A stretch of 64,000 nucleotides of DNA from Kingdonia uniflora (taxonomy: Eukaryota; Streptophyta; Magnoliopsida; Ranunculales; Circaeasteraceae), in the NCBI GenBank assembly GCA_014058105.1, contig JACGCM010001844.1, positions 2,666,001 to 2,730,000 of the forward strand. Reading direction: 5' to 3'. Numbering within the stretch: position 1 is the stretch's first letter; every line of letters starts with the position of its first letter. Below, piece by piece: positions 23,801 to 37,700 of the stretch. The notes beneath the pieces were generated by a model. It was given only the letters and a program-made list of their open reading frames with translations, made no database searches and was not told where the DNA came from. The translations under genes and the position numbers were made by a program.

Positions 23801-26800
23801 TGCAATATACATCAGAAAATTCCATTATTCTGCGAGTAATCATACATACTTGTTATGCCTAAAAATATCCCATATTTGCCCAAATTCACGCTCGAATTTG
23901 TTCTCCGTCTTTTAAACTTCCTCAGATTCCCCCATATGGACTTGCATTCCTAAAAAGTCCTTGTCAAGTTTAACCAATATTCTCTTAATACTTCTTGGGA
24001 TTTGAAATACTAGGACTTAAACCTATGTACCAAAGAAATTATGTGAATTGGAGTTTAACCTTCTCTTTCTCCACAAACTACCCAACTTTTCCCTCCTTTT
24101 CCTTTTTGCACTAGATAAGCGGGGGTTTACAAGGCCACAAACATAAACTACCTAAACTGATGCGTGACGCAAGGCCATTCCCCACAACCGGTACTAGTTT
24201 CTATTTTATTTTATATCCCCCCACCCACACATTAGTATAAATAGGGAGGAGTTGTCATTCTATTTAGTAGTTAGTTTTGGAGAGAGATTCTTATATTAAT
24301 ATTGGGGGATAATTACATTCCATGGCTTTGGCTTTATTTTAATTTGAAGAGATTTTCATATTTGATTACTTCCGACAACTAGTCTTTATCAAAATAGGTA
24401 TAAGAGCCATATACAATTTTAGGTTTCGGAAATCCCTGAACTCTGGGCTCCGATTTATTCTCGAGCTCGCAATAATCGAAAAGAAAAATTGGGTCGAAAC
24501 ACAATAAATCAAAAGCTACACCTTAGTCCTCGTCGCGAATTGAAAAACCCTGAGTTCCATAAAATTGGCAGGAAATGCTACCCCAGAAAAATAGTTGATC
24601 GGAACCCCAATTGGATATCGAGTGTCAACTGCGCGAGTAACCCCAAAGCCAACACATACATCGTGAACAATCTCGGCAGCCTCAATGGAGCGAGGAACAA
24701 TCCCAATGGCGTCTCCAGCTGGTACAACATGTTGTACCAACTGTCGGCACTGGAGCGCCATGTCCTAGAATTGAGATAATCAAGGGTTGTGAATGTCAAG
24801 GTTATCTCTCCATTTTACAAAGGCCATGTCCCACCGGTCACCTTACTACCATTTTCGCGGCCACATAAATACAGTACTTGAGAAGGATAAACAGTTATCA
24901 CCTCGTCGCGGTACGTACCCGATATCCAAGACATTGGGTGGGCAAACTAGAGGGGGGCAATTCGTGAATTTCATACAAATATTTACAACAGTTAGACTTG
25001 TGCTTAATGGTGAGTATATTGTCTGTGAAAATTCGTGGTTGAATTCTTCTTCAATGAGGGATAGTTGATGCGTGACGAAAGGTTGTTCCCCAGTTACTAG
25101 ACTAGTCAAACCAAAGGTATTAAGTCTCACTTGGTCGAGTCAAACGAAATCAGACTTGTGTCTGTGACGTCCAATAGTGGTGTTACACCATAACTTCTCA
25201 ATCCGCCATTGCTTCTCTGCGATTGGAGATCTCTCAGCTCGATCCGAACTCTCCCTATCCATCTTGTCTCACACGGTTCTTCGTAGATCTGACATTGTTT
25301 CTCTACAATTGGAGGATATACGGATCTTGATACAAACTCTCTCAATCTCGAACGGTTAATTTCAAGGTAATCTTTGTAAAGAATCCTTATTTGGCATTAT
25401 TACTCTAATTACTTACACCAGCTTTAATTTACATAATTACATGCCATTATAAATTTTATAAACATATAGTAGGTGAGAGATTTTCTTGCATATAAGTTTC
25501 CTTGGTAATTCAAAGTCCTTCATGCTATGTTTTAACTTTAATCTAGAGGTAATCATCAACTTTAATGAGGTGGGAGTTTAGGCTTTGAATGTGTGAGATG
25601 CTAGATCAGTTGTTGAACCTTATTGGCTTAGGATTGTGAATTCTGCTTTTGATTATGAGTTTTGGTTATGAAATCATTTAGGTGAGTATGTTGTTAATTC
25701 AGTATGTTCATGAGATAAGGGTATTGGTTTTGAATTGTTTGATATTTTGAGATGTTTGAAATTTATTGTTTTTGATTGTCAATGGGGTTGCAAATATTCG
25801 GTCTCTCACCGTATAACGGTATACCAGTTTCAATTTTCTTCTATTGATATTTCCCACCCCTCCCATTTTTATATTGAATGAGTTCTTTTTTTTTAAAGAA
25901 GAAGAAAGCTGGGGTTTGGCACAGACCCCCGCTAGATTTTATTAAGGTTCAAAACATATATGCAATGATTACAATATAGGTAACTTACAAAGTAGACTAT
26001 CAGCTATATAAATAAGAGTAGGATCATTAGGAAATTCTTACAGGAAAACTAAGCTATTATCAGTTATCTCAATCTCCATAGCTGTGTAATCAGTTGCTAT
26101 GTTACCTTGTTTGTATGTAAATGTGCATGAAAAGTTTTCAGCTTCACTCTTTAGCTTATGAATTTACCTACTGATCTCAACACATTTCCATGGTGGATCC
26201 AGGACTGGCTCAAGTACCTGTAAAGCCTTGTGCGAAAATACAAATGGGGCCAATTTTTTTTTTTTGCTAGGGCTTAAACCCTTGACCTGCCATTGGGCTC
26301 TTGGCCCAGTGGTGGTTCTACCTCTCCACCTAGAGAGAGGTCGCGGGTTTGAAACCTCATGGGATTGGAAACTCAGGGTTACGGATCCTTATATAAAACC
26401 GGCTTGCCTTTCAAAAATAAAAAAATAAAAAATAAACCCTTGACCTCTTACTCATAAGACAAAGCATTAACCAACTAAGCTAAGTTTGTATCATATATGC
26501 TATTTACTAATTTCTTTATTTTTTCTTTCTAACCCTTTTGGGTAAAACTAGTAGCTTTATACTTCCAATATCATCAAACTTTGCAGCATCTCCTTTGAAG
26601 GTAAACAGTGGTATTCCATTCTTCAAACTGGTGATGCCCCCATAAGCTTTCCTTGTACCAGACTTACAGCCATTACAATTCACAACAATGGGGTGTCTTT
26701 GCATGGTATTCCAGCTGATCCATTTAATTTTTTTAGGCTGTTTGATAATTGGATTTATCCCCCAATTGACAAAAACATTACTAGTTGAAGAAGATCCTAG

Positions 26801-29800
26801 AAACTTGTGTGTAGAGTTGCTGCATTTAATTGAGAGATCATCCTACAACTCATCAACCATTTTGCTTATGCTTTGAAAGGGTCTATCGTTTTTTTTCTTC
26901 CCATAATGATAGATGATTGAAGAAGAAAATTTTTTACAACCTTGGCATTGTCAGGGTTTCAGGGTTCTTAATTTTTATAGCCCAGCTGATTTCTTCTCTC
27001 CATTTTTGTATAAGTTTGGAAATGTAAAGCCAGGTTAGAATTCTTGTCCGCACACTAATAGAATATGGGCAATCAAAAAGTAGATGATCTCTATTTTCTT
27101 TTAAGGTATTGCATAAGGAACACTTGCAGTGTCTATTTTCCAATTTTGACCAAAAAATCTCGTATTTAGTCCATTTCTAAGTACAACCCAGAATATAAAT
27201 GGGTGTCTAGAAGCTGCATCAACATCCCATAATACACTGTGCCACTTAGGAGGAGAAAGTTCTTCGAGCTGACCAGGCAGATTTGGAAGTAATTTTCCGT
27301 TTGTAGTTAGCTTCCACACTGTAACATCCTCTTCTTGATTGTCAGGAGTGTTATGTTCCTGAACATATGTTCATATAAGCTTAAGCTCCTCTGATCTTAT
27401 TCTTCTAGGAGGTTCAATCCATTTACCTTGATTAGAAATTATGGCATTGACTGTAGTAGCTTGATTTAAGCCTGATAGAAGGTAAATATTGGAGCTGAAT
27501 TTCAAATTTATAATACCACATTCTAGCCAGGGATCATGCCATAAAATTGTAGTTTTCCCATTTCCAACTATCTTAGTACAGTATTTCATAGCAAAACTCC
27601 TCTTTTTAACAATTATCTCCAGCCTGTGAGCAACCATTTGAGGTTTCAACTGTCCAGAAGGAGCTATTTTTCAAATAGTTTATCTTGACTCTTGACCCAT
27701 TTAGTCCATGGATTTCAGTATCCTGAGAGAAGATTCCACAGTGTTCTGATGAGGATAGTCATTGAAATGTTTTATTCCTTTAATTCCCAGTCCTCCATTT
27801 ATCTTTGGGACACACATCAGTCCAAGCTACTGTAGCAATAAATTTAGGGTTATCTTCACCAAACCAAGGTAGTCAGTCCGTGCTGAGATGTGAATGCGAT
27901 CCGCACTAACATTACGCAACATGAATCTTGTGACCGCAATGCGACATGTTGCGATTTGATGAGACGCATTAGGTGAAATAATGTATATACTAATGTATGC
28001 ACTCAACAAATATATAATTATTAATCATATGTGGGTTTCCTGTTATGTATTCAAGAGTTTTTTGTTGCTTTTTTTGCAAGGTAAGTTGGGTTAGGCAAGA
28101 CCCCAGCATGGGTGTCGGTTTTAAGTTTTATCGAGATTTAATATTTTTCATGTTATGCTAATGATATCTAGGTTTTGCATTTTATCAAGATTTAGGTTGT
28201 GCTTGGTTCGCTGCAACGACACGCATTCCGCAAGCCGCTGCAATTGCATCGACGTGCAATGCATCATCTTGCAATGCACATTGAGAACTACTAATTGACA
28301 TTATTGCAATAAATCAAACAATTTTAAAAAAAAAATGTGAGAAGAACTGAAAACCCATCATCAGTCAAAGTTTTTGAGATTGATGGTTGTGATCAAAACC
28401 CATTTTCACACCATTGGGGGCAGCTAAAACCCATCTTCTGCCATTGCTCCTTTTCTCTCCTCTGATAATGGTGAAAATAGAGCTCTCTATTACTCTTTAA
28501 ATGGAGGAGCATTTGAGATTGAACACACACACACACACACAGACAAAGAGAGAGAAAGATCTGGAGCAATTCGAGGAAGAGAGATTTGATTCTTATTTTT
28601 ATGAAAACTTTTTATTTTCACCAAAGTTTTTATTTTATTTTTTATTTTCCTGTTTTGCTATTTGGAGATCGTGATCCTTGACTGCAAGGTGATGCAGGGA
28701 TTTTTTTTGCTGAAGTGGGGTGCAACTATTTGTTAAGAAGATTTTTCTTCATTGCAAGCCGGTGCAACACACGCGGGTGCATCTGCAGTAACCAATCAGC
28801 CTGTAAGTGTCAAACACCACAAGGTTGTGCGTTTGCATCTGCTTGAGGCGAACCAAGCACAACCTTAATATATTCGAGTTATGAGTTTTTCCATACGTTT
28901 TCCTAATTGTGTTTTGAATTTTTTGGTTCATCCTATATAAGTTTAAGTAATCGAGCTTTACATATATTTCATAATCAAGTTTTGGGATTTTACGAATTTT
29001 TTAACCGATTTTCGAGTTTAAAATCTCTCAAACTTTGCACTTGACTTCACAGCATCTGTTGCGATATGTTGTGATATGTGGTGATAAATTGCGTCGCAAT
29101 TGCATCTCTACGCACCACCAGAGGGTGCTGCGAGATGTGTTGCGTTGCATCCAAGTGTCGCATCATTAGCAATTGTACTCACAACGGACTACCTTGCACT
29201 TGTCATAAAAATATTTTGAATATTTGTTCTATCTTGCGGATCAAAGCCTTTGGGAAGTCAAAGCAACCTACCCAATATACTGATTACAAGGTAAGTACAC
29301 TCCTAGTTAACTCAATTATCCCCCATATGAAAGGAACTTGTTCTTAGTGGATCGGATCCAAAGAAGAAAATATAACTCTAATTTGTGTTAAATATCAACC
29401 TCAATCTTCGGAGAACTTCGTTAGAATATCTAGTGTTTTGATGGCAGAGTTAATTTGTAGCTTTAAGGCGAACCACTGGGTCATCTGCAACAAACATTAC
29501 AGCTAGGGAAGATACCAATGTTTGTGTTGACTGCTTTGTTCAATAGTTCTGAGAGTGGTTGCCATGGCTATCGCAAATAGGCTAGGAGAAAGTGGGCCTC
29601 CTTGCCTAATTCACTTATTGCTAAATAGGAATTGTTGTCATTGTTTTAGTAGCTTAGTTTTGGAGAGAGATTCTAATGTTAAGTTTGGGAGAAAATTATA
29701 AACACCAATTTTGGTTTTAATTTAATTTGAAGAGATTTCCATAATTGATTGCTTCCGCCGATTAGTCTCTATCGTAAACTGTAACTTACTAAGGTCATTT

Positions 29801-32800
29801 ACAAAAAAAAAATCCCAAAAAACACTAGTCGGGGTTTTGTTTATTACGAATAACAACCAAAGGGACCTAATTGTTAGTAAGGTTATTCTTCTAGTTTCCT
29901 TTAGTATTCGTCCTGACGTGGTGTCGTTATAAACACCCACGTTGGTGTTTTGTCTCATAGTGGTAAACTTAAAGTACATGTACTGATGTACCCCTTATAG
30001 GGCTTTCTATTAGTTATCTATAATATAAGTAATGAGAACAGCCTCTCAATCACTAAAGTTTTTTTCCTAATTAGTTTCTACACTAATTACTAGGGGTGTG
30101 TTTGGAAGTCTTAGTTTTTTTTTTCTTGAGAAACCATGGCTCGGGAAACCATTTCTCAAGAGGAAAACTATGTTTCTCATCTAATTGGGTGGGAAACCAT
30201 TTCCCATTTTTTTGGCCTATATTTTCTTAATGGGAAACCACATTTCTCATTTTATTTTGGTTGCCAAACACCCAAAGTGACAAACCATTTTTAAAATTTT
30301 TATTTTCTCACTTTTGGGCTACCAAACACACCCTAGATGTTATTTAGATTTCACAACTTCAGATTTAGAAAGCTCGAAACATCAAATGCACTAATAATAG
30401 GAGCATTAGAAGCAATAATAAAAGGGGGGGTTGCTTTTATATACTGTATATCCTCTACACATATACATCATGGAACAATTGAATGCTAATATCTTGAAAA
30501 GTAAAATCAATAAAAATTTACTATAACCTGCATGTGAAGAAACTAGCGGAAGTCAGACTGAAAATCAAAATTTAGTCATAGATTTAACAAAACCTGAATC
30601 CATAGCTCAGGTTGGGCGCCCTCGCGGGATCCAACGAGACCAGTAGGGACCACTGTTCCAGGAACTGGTGCAGTAGGGACTTTGACTTGTAGGGCTGGAA
30701 CAGCTGACGAAGTTGGAGCGCCCCAATAATCCATCCCAATGTTTAAGTTTGTTGTTGGACCGGTCACACCTCCAGGTGGAGCACCCACTACTGGCATTGC
30801 CATGATAGTCATTGTTTGATTTGGCATTGCATGTTGTGCGCCATGAGAAACTCCATTTTGAGGACTTCCTTCTGCATTGCCGTTTTTAGATGCATCACCT
30901 ACAACCACAGATTAAATGCCTCTCTTATTAGCATTCCCGGCTTTCTGTATTGGCTCATTAGCAACTTAAGAGGTAAAGAACATCATTTTCTTTCAGTATT
31001 TAAACTTGCATCGCCCAAGTACTTAATTTGATATAAGACTTGCCCCCTCATTTCTCACCTTCAGACACTCCACCACTACTCTATTAAAAAAACCATAACC
31101 CTCAGATTTAATTTTAGCTAAAACTGAGTATTTTCGGTTGGGCAAGCCAAAAGATGATAAACCAGGGTGTGCACATTTCAAACATTTAATGTGGGGCAAG
31201 TCTAGCAACCCTTTTATATCTGAGAAAACAAAGAAAAAAACATATTTCCCAACCGTACCTTCTAGCGAACTATGCCCACGACTTGCCTTCTGCTGAGAAT
31301 CCTGCAAGAAAACAAATAAATCACTGGTTTGTTTTAATTGGGGAAAGAAATTGCAACAAAAGGGTGAAGAAGAAAAGAGAGAGAAGTGTGTTAATGATCC
31401 ATGAATAAATTGTGAGTAGGTATTGCGCACATGCCCGCCCATTCACGAACAGGTATTTGCAACTAAAATTATCCGGGATGTAAGTCTGACTTTGATAATA
31501 TATAGGATTGAGATTCAACCGTAAAAATATCTTCGAAATTTATAATGTCAAATTCGAGATGGGTCGGTGGGCTACTAATTTAAATAGCATAATTCTTCAT
31601 AAATTAAAGGCAGAGTTTCTTATGGTTAATTTTATTCTGTAGATATAATGTCAATTTCTTCTTACAAATACAAATTTGTACTGTTGTCATTGTAGGAGCA
31701 TAACTTCGCATGCTTGTTACCACCAGAGCCTTCTAAACCCCAAAAATCCATGGACTTGACATTTAAGCCCAAGAGCTGCTAAGCATATCATCCTGGTCGA
31801 CCTTGGTCATACTCTAGCTAATGGTCTGCTCAACCTGGTCCCTACTCAACCTGTAACCTGCTCAACCTCAACTTAATACATCCACCTGCTCCGGTAATCT
31901 TAGTATACATGGGCCGGATAGTAAGGCCAAGTTAACGTAACTCCGAGATATTTGCTAAATGACTAAATCTTATAACTAGCGAATTGAAAAAAATATTTTC
32001 TAGTACGAATGCATTCATTTAATAAGAATGCTCAAGCCACATCACTAGGAAGGTGATAGAGGCTATCTGCAGGATTTTAGCTGGTACCAAGAATTCCTCT
32101 CAAATCCGGACTTCGTAGCCCTCCTATAAATAGAGGGCTAGGAAATCATTTTGATTTCATGAAATCTAGGTCTTTCAACCTGCAAGCCTAAAGTCGAAAA
32201 AGGATACCAAGAAAACGCTGCCCTCCATACCTAAAACACCAAGCCAGTTTAAACCCAGTAGTCTTTTTTTAGACTACAACTAGTGTCGTCTTCTGCTCAG
32301 GGCCAGTAGAATCTACCAGCCAACAACCACGGTCAGAAAGGCAGAATTCCAAGCTCGGCTGCAGACCATAGGCTAACTAGGGGATGAGGTCCAAACCTTG
32401 CAAGAAGACCATTCCACACCAGTTTATTCTGCGTCATGCGGCTCCAAAAGCAGCAGTTCCGGGCTTCCAGTCTGAGGCCCTCGAGCAAGACCTCAAGAAC
32501 TAGTGCAGCAACTGAAGCACTTACCACGCCTCTCAGCAGCGTGGAAGCATCTACCAACATCCCTCTCATACCTTATCTTACCACCCTCAGTCGTATGAAT
32601 ACCCAGCAAACACCCAGATATGGATCAGGTATTTCAATCCTAACCAGCACGAGGAGCGCAAAGGTCACCTAGTAACATCCCCATGAAATTATGCTTGGGA
32701 CCATAGCATCAAGAGGGAGCGTCGTAATCCTCCTACCAACTAGCTTAGCGACCAACATCCTTTCAATCAGTACGCCCCTAACTTCTTTTCGAAACCCCTT

Positions 32801-34759
32801 GGGTTTTACCTTTACCTCGTTGCCCGTACAGGGCATCCTACCAGAAGTTTCCACGAAACCAAAATGAATTCCTGAGACACCATTACAGCAGGGACCTCCT
32901 CGCCCCAACTGACCCTACAATGCTAGACCACCCCCTTTCAGCCCACCACCATCAAACTAGCCTCCTAGCCACCATGGGGTAGGTAATGCAAGACCTTGCG
33001 CCTACAAGAAGAATATAGATGTCAATTTCACATACGACGAGCTTGATGGAGGCAGGATGGACCAATCAACAAGAACGAATTGCATGCAGTATTGAAGTAG
33101 TGGGATACCGCTGTTGGAGACAGGACAGCATAAACAACTTAGCACATTACTAAGGAAGATTGAAGAGAGCCCTTTCACAAGCGGCATCCTAACCGGTCGG
33201 GCCCACCAGATTTTCGCAACTGCAAGTTCTCAGCATACAAGAGCACCAGTGATCCAGAGGAACACCTTAGGAAATTCAAGCACAAACTGAATGTGTAGGC
33301 ACCCGAGGACTGGTTGCAATGCAGGCTCTTCCCTTCCAGTACAGGCATGGTTTCTTATGGTTTATTTTATTTTTGTAAACATTATGTCCATTTCTTGTTA
33401 CAAATATAAAATATTATGTTGACCTTGTTGCTTGCTCGTGACCCACCATACTGGTAGCTTCTAAACCCTACAAACCCATGGAATTAATATTTAAGCCCAA
33501 CAACTATTTAGCTTAATATCTTGGTCGACCTTGTTCCCAATCGACCTTGGTCATACTCGAGTTCTGGCATACTCGAGCTAATGGCCTGCATGAACTATGA
33601 CCGATTCGACTTTGGCCCTGCTCGACCAATAACGTGCTCAACCCCAAATTAATACATCCATGCTAAGTGGAATGGATAGAAAGGCCAGATCAACGTATCT
33701 CCGAGATATTTGCAAAATATTATCATTGGAGAAGTGATAGAAACGCATTTGCTAAATCTTATCATTAGTGAAGTGATAAGGATCTCTGCTGGTAGGAATA
33801 TATCTACTGCGACGAATGTACTTGCTCAATCAAGTATCCAGAATTCCTAATTAATCCGGACTCCCTTACTCCCCTCCTATACTTAAAGGGCAAGAAAATT
33901 ACTTTGATTTCATGAAACCTAGGTCTTTCAATCTGCAAGCCTAAGTCTAAGAGAAAGAAAGGATACGGAGGAGGATGGTGCCCTCCGTACCTAAAACACC
34001 AAGCCTCAAACTCCAGTCTAAACCCATTAGTCTTTTTTAAGAGACTACAGTCTCTTAATATGCAGTAGTGGTGATTGAATTGGTAGTCTCAAGAGTTAAG
34101 ATGATAATTCAGTTATTAATAACTTTTTTTTAGAAGACTTATCACAATAAAATACATTAATATGAACATCCAGACTTTTTATATTAATTTGGTTTATTTT
34201 TAAAGACAACAATAAATTTCTTCTTACATGTACACAATTTAAGGTATCTTGGTGAGGTCTGCCTACTGTGAGACCCATCCGCATACAACTCTATATAGGA
34301 CCCCTCTCATCAGATGCCACCTATCTTTGCGACTGCAATTCTCTCCCTTTTCTCTCCTACAAACTCTCTTTTTTATAATGACACATTAGCCCTTGCAAGT
34401 CTTTTAACTGTTTAGCATAAAAAATACACTAATTTTGTTCCATAAATCATAATTGATGAACTAATAAAAAAAGATTGACGATATTAGTCGCAACCCAAAA
34501 ACTTTAGTAGCGGTTTAATCTTTCAAAAAGTAAGTCAAGCGGATTTTAGCTTTCTCCTCAAAAATAATCTTAGCAAATTTTATTAGTCATTCATTTTCAT
34601 TGATTGCCTTCAAGTTATTTTGTGGAAATGACTAAAATCTACTAGGAATGCTTATTGTGATACAAATTATTTTGGGAAACAATTAAGATCCCCGATTTTT
34701 TATTAGGAAACAACTAAAATTTGTTACAATTATTTTAAGTAGAAACTACGACTCTCACA

Positions 34760-34792
<33 letters not shown>

Positions 34793-37700
34793 CTAATATG
34801 TCATTATGAAAAAGAAAGTTTTTAGGAGAGAATTATAGCCGCAAGGAATTGCAGCTATGTGGTGTTTGATGAGAGGGTCATATATAGAGTTGTATGCGGG
34901 GCGGGTTTCACAGTAGGCGGACTCTATCTTGGTATGTGAAAGTACAGTTGATTGAAATATGTCATTATGAAAAAGAAAGTTTTTAGGAGAGAATTATAGC
35001 CGCAAGGAATTGCAGCTATGTGGTGTTTGATGAGAAGGTCATATATAGAGTTGTATGCGGGGCGGGTCTCACAGTAGGCGGACTCTATCTTGGTATGTGA
35101 AAGTACAGTTGATTGAATTAGTTTCTTAAAGGTCAATGAAAAAAAGTAGTTATTAATTGATTAGGTTTAGATGACTTATTACAATGATACACATAAATAT
35201 GACCCTCGAGTTATGTCTAGTGCCACCTAAAGGATTCAACATATGCAGGAAGATATGTGGGACTTATTAAGAGAATCTCCAATAGTACACTAAATTGTAA
35301 ACTAAGAAAATAAGAAAAATGGTTAAAAGTTAAAACGCTAAAATGTTACCCATTGGTAGGCGAAGGATGTAAAAAAAGGAATTAATAACTCTTAACAATT
35401 CTAGAATAGAAAATCTGATATAGCGTGATGTCGCCACACCCGTATCGATTTCTCTTTTTAGTTGTCGAATTTGAAAAATATTTTGCTTTATTTTATTTAT
35501 ATGAAAAAAGGTAAGATAATCTTTCTTTCATTTTTTGGTATTTTACCTTTATTGTGATTTGGATAAGAAAAGTATAGAAATAAATAAGAAGAGAAAGTTT
35601 ATTTACTCTTAAGTTGATAATTACATTACATCTTAGACTCCCTTTATATAATAGGGGCTCTCTAAACTACTTCTATTCTTACTCAATGTGGAACTAAACT
35701 AGTATATGTGTAAATGCATACAAATACTCCAACACTCCCCCTTACGTTGATATGAACACAATGTATTTGTATCAAGGTGGATAACAATAAGAAAGTAAAA
35801 TAGATAATCCTTCATAAGGATGTAATCACTCCCTCACTTATAATAAAAAATTAAGGCTCCCCCTAAAATTTTTGCAACAGCAGAAACACTTCAAATCTTC
35901 ACATATTCCTTGTGAAATCGACGACATTCCGACTTGTCATTTTTCCCACACGTACTTGTGAAATCGGCGGCACTAACCGACTTGCCAACTTTTCCACTCG
36001 AGGGTAATATAAATATCTTGAAGAGACACTGAGGTAAGAGAATTAGTTGAGGAAGAGGATCATTCAAGGTAATGTAGAGGAGAGATAATAAATTGAGGAA
36101 AGAGAAAACCACTCAAGGAAGAGAGAAAAAATTCATTCGAGGAAGAGAAAATCACTCGAGGATAGAGAAGTTTACTTGAGGAAGAGAGAGGCACTCGAGG
36201 ACTAGAAACCATAACCGTGATAGAAGGAATTCAACATCTTCACCCGATTCAAATGAAAGAAAACGCATCTCACGATAAGAATCTTAAAAAAAACTAGATC
36301 TTGATTTTGTAACTTGTATTTGTGAATTTAGCGAAAATGATATAAGATAATAACTAGAGATATAGCTGGTAAAGTGACCCACGCGCCAATGATGGGAATG
36401 TAAAATCACCACTTTTCCCCTATGACTTAATGTTTATTATCCTTAATTTTATTATTAAACATGACTTATAAAACCAATTTTTGCATTTTAGGTCACATGG
36501 AGCTCATTTACCAAATATGTGCAAATACCGGGATGTATAGCTCAAAAGATGAACTGTTGGAGAAAGATGTAGAGTTGTCAAGCACATAAGTCCCACACGG
36601 GGAGGTTACATTTTAGAGGATAACTCTTGGAGGTTACATTTTTATGTACATTCATGGCATAGGTTACAATCTCATATTTAATGTAAGAAATCTTTCCTTC
36701 ATCTATAAAAGGAGAGGTGGTGAGCTCATAAAAATTATCTAATTTTGAGATAATTATCCTTGTAGAGTGTAAGAGAACATTGTTGGAGTAAGTTGGTGCA
36801 AGTCTTGTAAGCATTTGGAGAATTTCATTTTGTAAGTTTGAGAATTATCCTTGTAGATAATCACTAGAGGTAGAGCTGGCAAAGTGATCCACGACCCGCC
36901 AACTCGACCTGACCCAACCCTGTTTTTGGCGGGTTTAGGTTTGGCCTTAATAGGTCGCGGGTCATTTGACCCGAACCCCTCTAACCCATTTAATAAATAG
37001 GTCAGGTTAGGGTTTACCTTAAATGGTTCGGGTTGACCCGTTTAAGTCTGATTTGGGCCAATTGTAATTTATGATTTTTATGGTACTATCTATCATTCCA
37101 AGTAAGATCTGAGCCCAAAGAGAGGTTTATGTGCTATTACTACCCATTTAATAAATATGGCATTTGATCCGATCCCACCTCAATTTCATTCTCTCCTCTT
37201 CTTTTATTACTACCTATTTATTCAACAAACCCACTATCAGAAAATGAGAATTTAATATCCACTTCCATTACTCGACTCATCTTTTGAGAACACATGTAAC
37301 ACCAATACCTACCAACCAAAGCTTCAACAAACCCACTCTCACAATAAGGTTAAGACCCATGACCCGACACAAACCCAAATTAATATTTAAATAGGTCAAA
37401 AGGGGCGGGTTGGGTTGACCTGTTTAAATCAGGGTCAGGTTTGGGTTTGTATTTTTGACCCGTTTAACTAAACGGATTAGGTTTGCATATCTGACCCATG
37501 AACCCGTTATGACACAACTCGTGTAACCCGAACCAGACCCGTTTGCCAGCTCTAACTAGAGGTAAAGATGATCGCTCTAGGAAAGAATCACCCGAGGAAA
37601 GAAAATCACTCGAGGAAAAAACAAAAAACTCATGATCGAGGTGGAAGCTAATTTAATAACTTCATCTGATCTAATAAGAGAAAATCGCATCTCGTGACGG

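Larger units (their letters stand above)
25889..29640 (-). mobile_element. LINE (non-LTR retrotransposon), 5'-truncated, with nested insertions
   Basis: Read on the minus strand: RT motifs near 29610-29480 ([19 protein letters not shown], then an ADD box in a F-x-ADD-PVV context), a region near 27850-27700 ([18 protein letters not shown]), 27371-27649 ([18 protein letters not shown]), the zf-RVT zinc-finger region (27319-26934; [14 protein letters not shown], then C-x2-C in [20 protein letters not shown]), an RNase H start (26704-26516; [17 protein letters not shown]) and its end near 26100. The 3' end shows an A-run at 25889-25896. Stops are frequent. Insertions at about 26190-26500 and 27866-29195 split it. 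The second catalytic region and the 5' ORF are missing. It sits in the 8-kb bZIP intron. Confidence 0.8.

Noticed and set aside
24489..24779. 96-codon ORF considered as a host gene
   Set aside because: Lies between a primer-site-like box and a second LTR start of a short LTR element; no domain.
24516..25345. Overlapping ORFs on both strands near 24.5-25.3 kb
   Set aside because: Mutually exclusive, no recognisable motifs, within an LTR element and its flank.
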